A DNA stretch of 64,000 nucleotides from the NCBI GenBank assembly GCA_963805255.1, contig CAWDTK010000001.1, positions 51,516 through 115,515 on the forward strand, given 5' to 3'. Shown piece by piece: positions 1 to 9,754 of the stretch (positions are counted from its first letter, which is position 1; every line of letters starts with the position of its first letter). The position numbers were made by a program, and so were the translations under genes. Source of the DNA: Bog-532 sp963805255. GTDB lineage: Bacteria; Actinomycetota; Actinomycetes; Streptosporangiales; Streptosporangiaceae. A model generated the notes under the pieces. It did no database searches, had not been told where the DNA came from, and was given only the letters and a program-made list of their open reading frames with translations.

Positions 1-331
1 CCACCGGCCGGGGCAGCGTGCGCCTCGGAACCGGCCCCGGCCTGCGCGGCCGTCCGGTCCTCCCCGGCAGGCCCGGCAGGCCCGGTGGGCCCGTCCGGCC
101 CGTCCGGCCCGTCCGGCCCGGGGCCGGGCGCGGAGCCTTCCGGCTCCGCGCCACTCCCGTACCGCAAGCCACCCTGGGCCCGTGTGTCCTCGTCCTGGCC
201 GTAACCGCCCGGTGCGGAGGCCGCGTGCTTGCCCCGGGGCCTGTCCGGCTCTCTCACCTGCCCGGTCACGGGGTCGATGCGCCGGCGGTCGTGGATCACC
301 GGCCCGTTGCCCATTTCCTCAGGTGAATTCA

Positions 332-332
<1 letters not shown>
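1..332 (-). CDS. grpE: GrpE nucleotide-exchange factor, N-terminal part (cut by window edge)
   Basis: Partial gene reading off the left edge. GrpE releases ADP from DnaK in the cytoplasmic DnaK-DnaJ-GrpE chaperone cycle. The start is an ATG that overlaps the dnaK stop (TGATG); the protein begins MNSPEEMGNGPVIHDRRRID, and the VIHDRRRIDPVTGQVR stretch is typical of actinobacterial GrpE. About residues 70-95 are a collagen-like run of GPD/GPT/GPA triplets, an unusually low-complexity acidic and glycine-rich linker in the disordered N-terminus. The conserved coiled coil and beta-wing domain lie outside the window. Translational coupling to dnaK and shared HspR control are inferred from the overlap. 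An alternative start is the ATG at 314, which has a GAGGA sequence just upstream. Confidence 0.85.
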
Positions 333-2206
<1,874 letters not shown>

Positions 2207-2238
2207 GAGCAATCCCTATGGTTGAACGTCTGTGTGGG

Positions 2239-2259
2239 TTTGAGTCTTCCGCGCTCAAG
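2239..2259. promoter_or_regulatory. HAIR-like operator (HspR), promoter-proximal copy
   Basis: TTTGAGT-N7-GCTCAAG, one mismatch in each arm from the HAIR consensus CTTGAGT-N7-ACTCAAG. It lies 33 bases upstream of the dnaK start. HspR binding is inferred from the consensus known in Streptomyces and mycobacteria. Confidence 0.75.
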
Positions 2260-2290
2260 GTTGCCATGGCCGATCACCGATGGCAACTGA

Positions 2291-2311
2291 CTTGAGTCTA
2301 TTTGACTCAAC
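2291..2311. promoter_or_regulatory. HAIR operator (HspR), second copy
   Basis: CTTGAGT-N7-ACTCAAC, a single mismatch from the perfect HAIR inverted repeat, 85 bases upstream of dnaK. The arms start 52 bp apart in the two copies, about five helical turns, so both could be bound on one face of the DNA. A dnaK promoter between or overlapping them is expected. Confidence 0.85.
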
Positions 2312-2620
2312 TTTATTAGAGTAGGTCCTGTTCCCCGCCGCCGGAAATTTTTCCGGCTCCCCGGTGGGCAGCATGCCCGGCCCCTGGTACCTGCGCCTGG
2401 CGCAACGGCCACTCCGCCGGGCGGTACGCCCGGGAGCCCGCATCCCGCGTGCCGCCCTTTACTCTCACAACGCCGCGCCGCCCCCGGCTCATCCAGCGCG
2501 GCGCTCCACCTGGCCAACGTGCCCGGAGGCGCCAGCGGCGCGACCAAAGGTCCCTTCGCGCACGTTCGCCAGGTGCGCCGCGAGTGGGCTGGCCAGCGCC
2601 GGGGAGACGCGCGGCCGGGC

Positions 2621-2718
2621 CCGTTCGGCATATAGACCGTTCGGCATATAGATAGGCGGTCGGCCCCGTTGGGCACATAGATGGGGAGGCGCGTGGCCGG
2701 GCCCGTTCGGCATATGCA
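2621..2718. repeat. Four copies of a CCGTTCGGCATATAGA element
   Basis: CCGTTCGGCATATAGA occurs at 2621 and 2637, head to tail, as the variant CCGTTGGGCACATAGA at 2666, and as CCGTTCGGCATATGCA at 2703. The copies form A+T-rich islands in a very G+C-rich background, which points to a protein-binding array rather than chance. Function unknown. Confidence 0.6.
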
Positions 2719-2873
2719 TATAAGGAGGCTTATGCAGAACGCGGCTTGCCGCAGGCGTCATCGCAGGTCAGGCGCTCGAGGCAGGGGTGTTTTGCATAAC
2801 ACTCAAGGCATATAAATGGTTGTTTACGGCCCGGGAGAGCTGGCTGGGCGGGCCGCGGTACTGGCCGGCTAAA

Positions 2874-2889
2874 GTTACTACTCGGTAGG
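2874..2889. promoter_or_regulatory. Putative fatty-acid-regulator operator upstream of etfD
   Basis: Imperfect inverted repeat GTTACTACTCGGTAGG. It resembles GTTACTAGCGAGTAGC upstream of the fadE5-like gene at 50067-50082: 11 of 16 positions are identical, and both outer half-sites are kept. Both genes act in acyl-CoA oxidation, so a shared TetR-type repressor is inferred. Confidence 0.5.
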
Positions 2890-3000
2890 ATGCTGGACGG
2901 CAAACGTCCGGCCCATAGGGCGGCACGCGGTGAGGCGTGCGAGAACAGGCGGAAGCCGGCGGCGTACGCTGGCAGCCGACGCTGCAGGAGGAGGTCCCCC

Positions 3001-5223
3001 GTGGCCCTGAGAATCGTCCTTGGCCTGCTGTTGACCGTGGCGGCGGCCGCGATCGCCGGGCGCCGGCTGTGGTACCTGGGCCGGCTCGGCCTGGCCGGGC
3101 AGCCCGCGCCGGAACGGATCGAGGCGGTCCGCTCGCACGTGGGACGCGATGTCGAGGTCCAGGCGACGGAGGTATTCGGTCAGCGGAAGCTGCTGAAGTG
3201 GTCCGTGCCCGGCCTGGCGCACTTCTTCACCTTCTGGGGTTTCATAATCTTGTTCTTCACGATCATCGAGGCCTATGGTGACCTGTTCTCCCGGACGTTC
3301 GCGATCCCCGGTATCGGCCACTCCTTCGCGCTGGGGTTCGTGGAGGACCTGTTCGCGGTGCTGGTGCTGGCCGGCTTGATCACGTTCGCGGTGATCCGGC
3401 TGCGCAACGACCCCAAGCGGGAGGGGCGGGCGTCCCGGTTCGCCGGGTCGCACACCGGCGCGGCGTGGCTGGTGCTGGGCCTGATCTTCCTGGTGGTGGC
3501 GACGCTGCTGCTCTACCGGGGGGCGCAGATCAACAGCGGCGTGTTCCCCTACCCGCACGGCGCGTTCGCCTCGCAGATCGTCGGGCACTGGCTCGCGCCG
3601 CTCGGCTCCGGCGTCAACACCGTGCTGGAGGCGGTGTTCATCCTGGCCCAGCTCGCGGTGATCCTGGGGTTCGGGGTGTTCGTCACCTATTCCAAGCACC
3701 TGCACATCGTGCTGGCCCCGCTGAACGTCCTGTTCTCCCGCCGCCCGAACTCGCTCGGCGCGCTGGAGCCCATGCGCTCGGGCGGCAAGGTGCTCGATTT
3801 CGAGGAGGCGGACCCGGACACCGACGTGTTCGGCCGGGGGAAGATCGAGGACTTCACCTGGAAGGGCCTGCTGGACATGGCGACCTGCACCGAGTGCGGG
3901 CGCTGCCAGTCCCAGTGCCCGGCGTGGGCGACCGGCAAGCCGCTGTCGCCCAAGCAGGTCATCTTGGACCTGCGCGACCACGCGTTCGCGAAGGCACCGT
4001 ACCTGCTGGCCAGCTCGGATGAGGAACGGGCCAAGCTGCCCGCGTCCGTCCTGGCCGAAGCCGAACGGCCACTGGTGGGAGATGCGGCTGCCAACGGCGT
4101 GATCGACCCGGATGTCATCTGGTCCTGTACCAACTGCGGGGCGTGTGTCGAGGAATGCCCTGTTGACATCGAGCACATCGACCACATCGACGGCATGCGG
4201 CGGCACCAGGTGCTGATCGAGTCGGCGTTCCCGGCCGAGGCGTCCACCCTGCTGAAGAACCTGGAGAACAAGGGCAACCCGTGGGGGATGGGAGCGGCCA
4301 AGCGGGCCGACTGGATCACCGAGTGCGACTTCGAGATCCCGGTCGTCGACGGCGCCATCGCCGATGACATCGAGTACCTGTTCTGGGTCGGCTGCGCGGG
4401 CGCGCTGGAGGACCGCGCCAAGAAGACCACCAAGGCGATCGCCGGGCTGCTGCACACGGCCGGGGTGAAGTTCGCGGTGCTCGGCCCCGCCGAGACGTGC
4501 ACCGGGGACCCCGCGCGGCGGATGGGCAACGAGTTCGTGTACTCCATGCTCGCCCAGCAGAACGTCGAGACGCTGAACGAGGCCGGCCTGACGGCGCCGG
4601 GGAAGACGATTGTCGCGTCCTGCCCGCACTGCTTCAACACGATCGCGAACGAGTACCCGCAGCTCGGCGGGAACTACGAGGTGATCCACCACACCCAGCT
4701 GCTGTCCCGGCTGGTGGAGACGGGCAGGCTGAAGCCGGTCACCGCGATCGAGGAGAAGATCACCTACCACGACCCGTGCTTCCTCGGCCGGCACAACAAG
4801 GTGTACACGCCGCCGCGCGAAATTATCAATAAGGTGCCCGGTACGGAGGCGACCGAGATGCACCGCTGCAAGGAACGCGGGTTCTGCTGCGGTGCCGGTG
4901 GCGCGCGGATGTGGATGGAAGAGCGCATCGGCAAGCGGATCAATACCGAACGCATCGAGGAGGCGCTGGCCCTGGACCCGGACACAGTCTCTACTTCGTG
5001 CCCCTACTGCCTGGTCATGCTTGGCGACGCGGTGGCCGCCAAGAAGGGGTCCGGGGAGGCCAAGGAGAGCCTCGAAGTCATCGATGTGGCCCAGTTGCTG
5101 GCCCGTTCGGTCAAGCCGGACGGCGCGCCGGCCGTGGACGCCGGCGCGCCGGAAACGGGCGTCGACGGCGCCCCCGCCGGGGACGTCACCTCGGCCGGCG
5201 AGGGAAAGCCGACGACTTCCTGA
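3001..5223 (+). CDS. etfD: Membrane (Fe-S) oxidoreductase EtfD-like, ETF:menaquinone electron transfer
   Basis: 740-aa protein with several N-terminal membrane helices (first about residues 2-18, then four more before residue 235). Two 4Fe-4S motifs follow (CTECGRCQSQCP and CTNCGACVEECP), and then two CCG domains (GCAG...CTGDP...CPHC and DPC...CCGAGG...CPYC) that bind non-cubane clusters in HdrB-type enzymes. This order matches mycobacterial Rv0338c/EtfD, which passes electrons from the electron-transfer flavoprotein to menaquinone during beta-oxidation. The start is GTG 3001, directly after a strong AGGAGGAGG. Monocistronic; the operator-like repeat upstream resembles that of fadE5 later in the window. 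The C-terminal 40 residues are low-complexity. Confidence 0.88.
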   Translation: MALRIVLGLLLTVAAAAIAGRRLWYLGRLGLAGQPAPERIEAVRSHVGRDVEVQATEVFGQRKLLKWSVPGLAHFFTFWGFIILFFTIIEAYGDLFSRTFAIPGIGHSFALGFVEDLFAVLVLAGLITFAVIRLRNDPKREGRASRFAGSHTGAAWLVLGLIFLVVATLLLYRGAQINSGVFPYPHGAFASQIVGHWLAPLGSGVNTVLEAVFILAQLAVILGFGVFVTYSKHLHIVLAPLNVLFSRRPNSLGALEPMRSGGKVLDFEEADPDTDVFGRGKIEDFTWKGLLDMATCTECGRCQSQCPAWATGKPLSPKQVILDLRDHAFAKAPYLLASSDEERAKLPASVLAEAERPLVGDAAANGVIDPDVIWSCTNCGACVEECPVDIEHIDHIDGMRRHQVLIESAFPAEASTLLKNLENKGNPWGMGAAKRADWITECDFEIPVVDGAIADDIEYLFWVGCAGALEDRAKKTTKAIAGLLHTAGVKFAVLGPAETCTGDPARRMGNEFVYSMLAQQNVETLNEAGLTAPGKTIVASCPHCFNTIANEYPQLGGNYEVIHHTQLLSRLVETGRLKPVTAIEEKITYHDPCFLGRHNKVYTPPREIINKVPGTEATEMHRCKERGFCCGAGGARMWMEERIGKRINTERIEEALALDPDTVSTSCPYCLVMLGDAVAAKKGSGEAKESLEVIDVAQLLARSVKPDGAPAVDAGAPETGVDGAPAGDVTSAGEGKPTTS

Positions 5224-5225
5224 CC

Positions 5226-5523
5226 AGCAGCCGGTGCGGAGCCGGTGCGGTGTGATGATGCACCAGGCGCGGGTAATGAGCACCCTGCGCCCGCGCGGCC
5301 AGAGAGCGGGCATCACGGCGAATGCCACTACGGTGGCCACCAGCCATATAACGCCGAGAGCCTGAACGGTCGCGAACGTGGCAGCCGCCAGCGTGAGCGC
5401 GAGTTCGTAGCGCCAGCGCCACGCGACGACGATCGGGTTCGGGTGCCGTACCGGACTCAGCGCCATTTCGACGCTGGCGAGCACGCTCGGATCGTTCGGC
5501 TGGCGAGGGCGTCCCCCAGCCAT
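5226..5523 (-). pseudogene. TraB/FtsK-like conjugal transfer protein, N-terminal fragment
   Basis: Starts ATG 5523, seven bases after the stop of the upstream gene. It encodes about 98 recognisable residues: MAGGRPRQPNDPSVLASVEM, two hydrophobic segments (about residues 42-72), then LITRAWCIITPHRLRTGC. This resembles the membrane-anchored start of the FtsK-type DNA translocases of actinomycete conjugative elements. Homology appears to stop near 5230, and the frame then runs antisense through etfD, so the motor domain is missing. It is probably the broken edge of an old AICE next to etfD. The family assignment is from memory of the motif and is moderate. Confidence 0.5.
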
Positions 5524-5529
5524 GACGCC

Positions 5530-5868
5530 CTACCCGTCGTAAGCGATCGGCGGGTGATCGAGGACCAGGCAGCCGGTCCCTGAGCATGGCGCGCACAGGG
5601 AGTCGGCCGCGGTGGTTCCGGCGCCCCGGCAATGCGGGCACCGGACCAGCCGGTCGAACATCGGGTCGCGGTATGCCCGGCTCAGGCCGGCCTGGCGCCG
5701 CTCAATGCTCCAGCCGCGCCACCGGGCCTCCTGGTCGCTGGCGGCGAACATAAGGTCGCCGAACCGCTGAAGGAGGTCTGTCAGGCCGCCCGCACGCACC
5801 GCCGCCCCCAGGGTGAGCAGGCCCGTGAGCGTGCCGCGCGCGCTCGCGTAGGCGGCGCGGACCAGCAT
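5530..5868 (-). CDS. Small double-CxxC zinc-ribbon protein of an integrative element
   Basis: 112 aa from ATG 5868. The N-terminal half is alanine-rich and helical. The C-terminus has a DnaJ-like CPHCRGAG...CAPCSGTGC pattern expected to bind one zinc ion. It sits just upstream of the TraB-like fragment, same strand, six-base gap, so the two were probably an operon in the element. Function unknown. The frame stays open upstream to 6291, but that part is compositionally unlike protein. Confidence 0.5.
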   Translation of the reverse strand: MLVRAAYASARGTLTGLLTLGAAVRAGGLTDLLQRFGDLMFAASDQEARWRGWSIERRQAGLSRAYRDPMFDRLVRCPHCRGAGTTAADSLCAPCSGTGCLVLDHPPIAYDG

Positions 5869-6493
5869 TATTGTGCCGGTATGACCCCAAGTCGCGGCGG
5901 CGACGGGAGTGGATACTCCCTGGTAACCGCCGGTTACGATACGGGGCTTGTCTTTACCGGGGTGATTGCTGGTCTTGGACCAAGCACTAGCACCTTTGGC
6001 TCTTGCATGGGCTGGGATGGTGTCAAGTTGGGTCGACGTGGCAGCGTCGGCCCAACTGCGTTGCCGGGGCAGGTGGTGGCAGTCCACTGCGCACCAGGGC
6101 AACTGGGGTGGTTTTCGGCGTTGGTCGCCGCGCGCACTCGAGCACAGCAGCGGCTGGCGCGATCTGGGCTGGTTCATGAGATCGCAGTGCCTCCTCTCCT
6201 CTGCCGCATGATCGGGGGATAGGTCGCGGCAAAGTTCGCCGCAGATGGCCCGATGGCCCGCGATGCTCTGGGCAGTGACCTCGTGGGTCACTGACGACCC
6301 CGTTGTCGGCGGGTCGCGTAGGTAGGAGGTACTCCATTGCGTCTGATTTCATGTTCCCCTTGGTATTGAGCTTTGGCAAGTGCCAAACTCAAATGCCAAA
6401 GGCACCACACGCCTGGCACACCCCAATGGCTGGTTTCATCCCATAGGCAGTTCGTGCTCATCGCTGAGGCTCTTGTGAAGGGAAGCGATCACA
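5869..6493. other. Non-coding stretch of a degraded element
   Basis: No supported gene in 625 bases on either strand. The only clear structure is the pair of TTGGCA-type inverted repeats at 6372-6404, just upstream of the disrupted regulator. Confidence 0.5.
6372..6404. promoter_or_regulatory. Paired inverted repeats upstream of the XRE/DUF5753 regulator
   Basis: TTTGGCAAGTGCCAAA (7-bp arms, 2-bp centre) is followed six bases later by TGCCAAAGGCA (4-bp arms). Together they place four GGCA/TGCC half-sites within 33 bp, about 90 bases before the regulator start. Probable operator for this or a related element-encoded repressor. Confidence 0.55.
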
Positions 6494-6667
6494 GTGGCCG
6501 AGGGCAGCCCCGCCGTCCGCCGGCGCGAGCTCGGTGCGCTTCTGCGAAGGCTGCGCGAGGAGAAGGGGATGTCCGTCCGGCAGGTCACGGACCACCTGCT
6601 GTGCTCACCGAGCAAGATCAGCCGAATCGGGACCGGCCATCGCGCCGCCACGCCGCGCGATGTCAGA

Positions 6668-8430
6668 CCCGATTCCGCGAATAGCGCTGTGAGCTGATTC
6701 CTGCCCCTAAATGATCTTGGTGTGCCAGGATTCCCGGTAGCGGGCATGCTAATGGCCCGGGAGCCGCGCCGGGTTCGCGATCTGCGGGCCTTTCTTCGGG
6801 TCGGGCTGGCAGGCCGTGGATAAGGACGGGGAGCCGGGGCTCAGGGTGTGCAGGTCAGGCGGGGATGGGAAGTTCCCGCAGCCGGGCCAGGACCTCAGGG
6901 AGCAGGCTGTGGCCGGGCGGCAGCCGCAGGATCAGGTGGCGGGCGTGGCGGACCAGCCGGCCGGGGACGGCGATCAGCCGCCAGCGCAGGGTGGCGATCA
7001 TGGCCTTGCCGCCGCGCACGCCGTGACCGGCCAGGATGTCCTCGCCGGCGGTGATGGCGGTGAGCTGGTGCAGCCAGGCGGCCATGGTCGCGGCGAGCAG
7101 CGCGCCCCACATCCAGGCCAGGTTGACCTGGGGGTATCCGGAGGGGAGGTGCCGCAAGGCGGCGCCGAGCTTGCTGTCGCGGAAGATGTTCTCCACCGTG
7201 GTGCGGTGCCGGTACCAGTGCTCCACCGCTATCGCCTTGGCCGGGGCAGTCACGTCCAGGTTGGTCACGATGAACGAGTAAGCGTAGATCGCCCCGGCAC
7301 CGGCCAGCTCAGGCAACGGCAGGGCCCGCTGGTCCGGGCGCAGGGTGCGGCGGCGGCGGGACCGGGGGTCGGCGGAGACCTGCTCCGGATCCAGCAGGAC
7401 CCGGCGGATCAGCAGCCGGGTGCTGGCCGGCCACCAGTCCGGGCAGTACTCCGCGACGGCGACCTGCGCGCCGTCCATGTCAATGGCGTCATGCCAGTCG
7501 TCCTCGGCGATCCCGGCCAGCAGCCGCCACAACGGCGCGATCCGCTTGGCGCCGATCGCGAACGCGATCTTCGCGTCGTGGGCGGCGCGGGCCAGCTGCC
7601 CGGCGAAGTAGCCGGCGTCGGCGCGCATCGCCACCCGGCCCGAAGCCCGCGCCGCCGCGGGCAGGGCGGCCAGCGCACGGCGCAGCAGATCCGGCGCGGT
7701 CGCGCGCGGGTCATCGGTGCCGTCGCCCAAGTCGGCGGCCAGCACGATCTCGGCTTCGGCCCAGGCCGCCACGTGCGGCCGGCCCACCCGCTGGCCCTGA
7801 TGGTTATACGCCACGCCGCGCTTCTTCCGGCCGTAGACCTCCACGTCGGTGGTGTCCAGGTCGATCGTGACCGGGCCGCCGGCCAGCGCCGCGGCCCGCT
7901 CCGCGGGCAGCAGGTCCAGCATCCGCCCGGTCACCGCCGCCAGGCCACGCTCAACCGCTGTCCACTGGGCGGGAGTGATCCGCCGGGCCAGGCCCGCCGC
8001 GGTCGTGGACGCCAGCCCCGGCACCGGGGTGATCAGCTGGCCCGCCGCATCACCGCGCTGGCGGTCCAGCCCGGCCAGGAAGTCCTCCCCGGCCAGCTGC
8101 GCCGCCGCGAGCCCGGCCAGCAGCTCCCCGGCCCCGAACCCGCGATCCCGCTGCTTGATCGGGCCGACCGCCGCATCCAGCGCCCCGGTCACGTCCAGCC
8201 GGTCACACAACTCGCTGATCGCGGCCATCCCCGCGTTCGGCGTCAGCGCCGCATCCGGCGCGCCGGCCCGCACCTGCTGACGCCGCTTGCCACCAGCACG
8301 TATCCTGCTCACCAGATAGGTGTCCTCTCCGCTGGGCTGGTCATCACTTGGCAGCGATCATCATCCCAGGCCAGAGCGGCACCTATCGGCATTTACACGA
8401 GCGTGTCACCGGCTTACTCATGGAATCGGG
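6668..8430 (-). mobile_element. IS1380-family insertion sequence, complete
   Basis: 1763 bp bounded by terminal inverted repeats CCCGATTCC (6668) and GGAATCGGG (8422-8430), with looser pairing further in. The 5-bp target duplication TCAGA lies on both sides (6663-6667 and 8431-8435). Excising the element and one TCAGA restores the reading frame of the host regulator. Confidence 0.92.
6855..8312 (-). CDS. IS1380-family transposase
   Basis: 485 aa DDE transposase, full length for the family. Recognisable stretches are VTIDLDTTDVEVYGRKKRG (first Asp region), VAMRADAGYFAG (second Asp) and the C-terminal YRHRTTVENIFRDSKLG carrying the Glu. It begins ATG 8312, inside the right end of the element and about 120 bp from the terminal repeat. 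It is uninterrupted and so possibly active, which agrees with the perfect target duplication and suggests a recent insertion. Confidence 0.92.
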   Translation of the reverse strand: MSRIRAGGKRRQQVRAGAPDAALTPNAGMAAISELCDRLDVTGALDAAVGPIKQRDRGFGAGELLAGLAAAQLAGEDFLAGLDRQRGDAAGQLITPVPGLASTTAAGLARRITPAQWTAVERGLAAVTGRMLDLLPAERAAALAGGPVTIDLDTTDVEVYGRKKRGVAYNHQGQRVGRPHVAAWAEAEIVLAADLGDGTDDPRATAPDLLRRALAALPAAARASGRVAMRADAGYFAGQLARAAHDAKIAFAIGAKRIAPLWRLLAGIAEDDWHDAIDMDGAQVAVAEYCPDWWPASTRLLIRRVLLDPEQVSADPRSRRRRTLRPDQRALPLPELAGAGAIYAYSFIVTNLDVTAPAKAIAVEHWYRHRTTVENIFRDSKLGAALRHLPSGYPQVNLAWMWGALLAATMAAWLHQLTAITAGEDILAGHGVRGGKAMIATLRWRLIAVPGRLVRHARHLILRLPPGHSLLPEVLARLRELPIPA

Positions 8431-8959
8431 TCAGAGGTCTCTGCGATTTGTACGGTGTGACGGATGAGGCCGGGCGGGACCGCATGATGAACCTCGCCCG
8501 GGAAGGAAAGCAGCAGGGCTGGTGGCAGCAGTACGACTTGCCCTATGCGACCTACATTGGCCTCGAGGTGGACGCTGTTTCGATCAAAGACTTTGATTCG
8601 GCGGTGCTGCCAGGCCTTTTGCAGACTGCCGCTTACGCTCGTGCCGTGCAAGAGGCAAGTGTCCCGAAAATCAGCTCAGAAGTCATCGATCAGAGAGCCG
8701 AGGAAAGGACAAGACGGCACAGTAATCGGGTCTGGCCCGGCTCAAGAGCTTTTCATGTAGTACTGGATGAGGCGGTGCTGCATCGCGTCATCGGCACGCC
8801 AGAAGTGATGAATGAGCAGCTTGCCGTGAAAACGGAAAGCTCCATCTTGACTGTACAGGTCATCCCGTACGCGCTGCCGGAGCGCTGGACCGCGTCTACC
8901 AGGGCAAACGCGAACCGGACCACAGGACTTCCGAATAGTTACGGTCCTTCGGCCTCCGG

Positions 8960-9535
8960 TCATACCTTCGCGCGGTAGAAGTCCTGGTAAGACCGGGATG
9001 GGGTTGGGCCGCGCTGGTCCTGATAGCGGGAGCCGTAGACGGCTGAGCCGTACGGGTGCTCAGCCGGGGAACTCGTCCGGAACAGGCAGAGCTGGCCGAT
9101 CTTCATGCCGGGCCACAACTTGATGGGCAGGGTGGCGACGTTCGAGAGTTCCAGCGTCACATGGCCAGAAAAGCCCGGGTCGATCCAGCCCGCGGTGGAG
9201 TGGGTGAGCAGGCCGAGCCGGCCAAGTGAGCTCTTGCCCTCCAGACGCCCTGCTAGGTCGTCCGGCAGGGTCACCACCTCGAAGGTGGAAGCCAGCACGA
9301 ACTCGCCGGGGTGCAGGACGAACGGATCATCATCTGCCGTTTCGACGAGCCGCGTCAGGTCGGGCTGTTCGACGGCTGGATCGATGTGCGGGTAGCGATG
9401 GTTCTCGAAGACCCGGAAGTACCGGTCCATGCGTACGTCGATACTGGACGGCTGGATCAGTTCCGGGGCGTACGGGTCAAGCTTCACCCGCCCGGACTCG
9501 ATCTCTTTCCTGATGTCGCGATCGGAGAGCAGCAC
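8960..9535 (-). CDS. dcd: dCTP deaminase
   Basis: 191 aa, standard length. Converts dCTP to dUTP for thymidylate synthesis; actinobacterial members can also hydrolyse dUTP to dUMP. Family blocks seen: MLLSDRDIRKEIE at the N-terminus, the nucleotide-binding LEGKSSLGRLGL and HSTAGWIDPGFSGHVTLEL with the catalytic Glu, and a C-terminal YGSAVYGSRYQDQRGP tail that closes over the substrate. It reads away from the tRNA-Gly gene. Its 3' end overlaps the tail of the broken regulator by 19 bases. Core gene; marks the left flank of the tRNA-Gly integration hotspot. Confidence 0.95.
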   Translation of the reverse strand: MLLSDRDIRKEIESGRVKLDPYAPELIQPSSIDVRMDRYFRVFENHRYPHIDPAVEQPDLTRLVETADDDPFVLHPGEFVLASTFEVVTLPDDLAGRLEGKSSLGRLGLLTHSTAGWIDPGFSGHVTLELSNVATLPIKLWPGMKIGQLCLFRTSSPAEHPYGSAVYGSRYQDQRGPTPSRSYQDFYRAKV

Positions 9536-9629
9536 GCTCGCAACCTATCGGGTCCGGTACGATGTCTGAGCGAACAACGGCATTGGCCGGTGCTCTCCGC
9601 ACGGAGGCAACCCATCCAGTGCGCGTCAC

Positions 9630-9700
9630 GCGGGTGTAGTTCAATGGTAGAACGTCAGCTTCCCAAGCTGATAGTGCGGGTTCGATTCCCGTCACCCGCT
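9630..9700 (+). tRNA. tRNA-Gly(CCC)
   Basis: 71-nt cloverleaf. The acceptor arm GCGGGTG pairs with CACCCGC, the D-arm contains GTTCAATGGTAGAAC, the anticodon stem TCAGC/GCTGA encloses loop TTCCCAA (anticodon CCC), and the T-arm is GCGGGTTCGATTCCCGT. CCA is not encoded. Its 3' part is the integration site for the tandem elements that follow: the segment from the anticodon loop to just past the 3' end recurs at 13492 and 17816. Confidence 0.95.
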
Positions 9701-9704
9701 CTCA
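9659..9704 (+). other. Attachment-site copy 1 (3' part of tRNA-Gly)
   Basis: A 46-bp segment from the anticodon loop to just past the tRNA end. It is repeated exactly at 13492-13537, and over 43 bp at 17816-17858. The downstream bases also resemble those after copy 3 (TCGAT..GAGCC.AGCTCAGG), as expected for int-proximal ends of related elements. Confidence 0.85.
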
Positions 9705-9754
9705 TCGATGGGAGCCGAGCTCAGGGTATGAATCACCCAGTCAACTTATTCCTC

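Larger units (their letters stand above)
2312..3000. other. Intergenic region between dnaK and etfD
   Basis: No credible gene. It holds four copies of an A+T-rich 16-mer (2621-2718), a purine-rich AAGGAGG at about 2721 not followed by a convincing reading frame, and a fatty-acid-type inverted repeat at 2874-2889 just upstream of etfD. Short reading frames here are explained by base composition. Confidence 0.5.
6494..8978 (+). pseudogene. XRE-family regulator with DUF5753 domain, split by an IS1380-family element
   Basis: The 5' part (6494-6667, 58 codons from GTG) encodes a helix-turn-helix: RRRELGALLRRLREEKGMSV...CSPSKISRIGTGHR. After the IS the same frame resumes at 8436 (GLCDLYGVTDEAGRDRMMNL) and runs through a DUF5753 domain (VLPGLLQTAAYARAV). 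Joining the parts gives about 238 aa; full family members are nearer 280. The C-terminus is further damaged: the expected RVYQGKRE stretch lies in another frame near 8890. Such regulators usually sit with a small DUF397 partner, not seen here. It was intact until the IS insertion, judging by the exact join. Confidence 0.8.

Noticed and set aside
2489..2761. Minus-strand frames with repeated YMPNG peptides
   Set aside because: The repetition derives from the CCGTTCGGCATATAGA DNA repeats; several frames show it equally.
2878..5220. 881-codon minus-strand frame opposite etfD
   Set aside because: Only its first 98 codons (5226-5523) look like a real protein; the rest is antisense to etfD.
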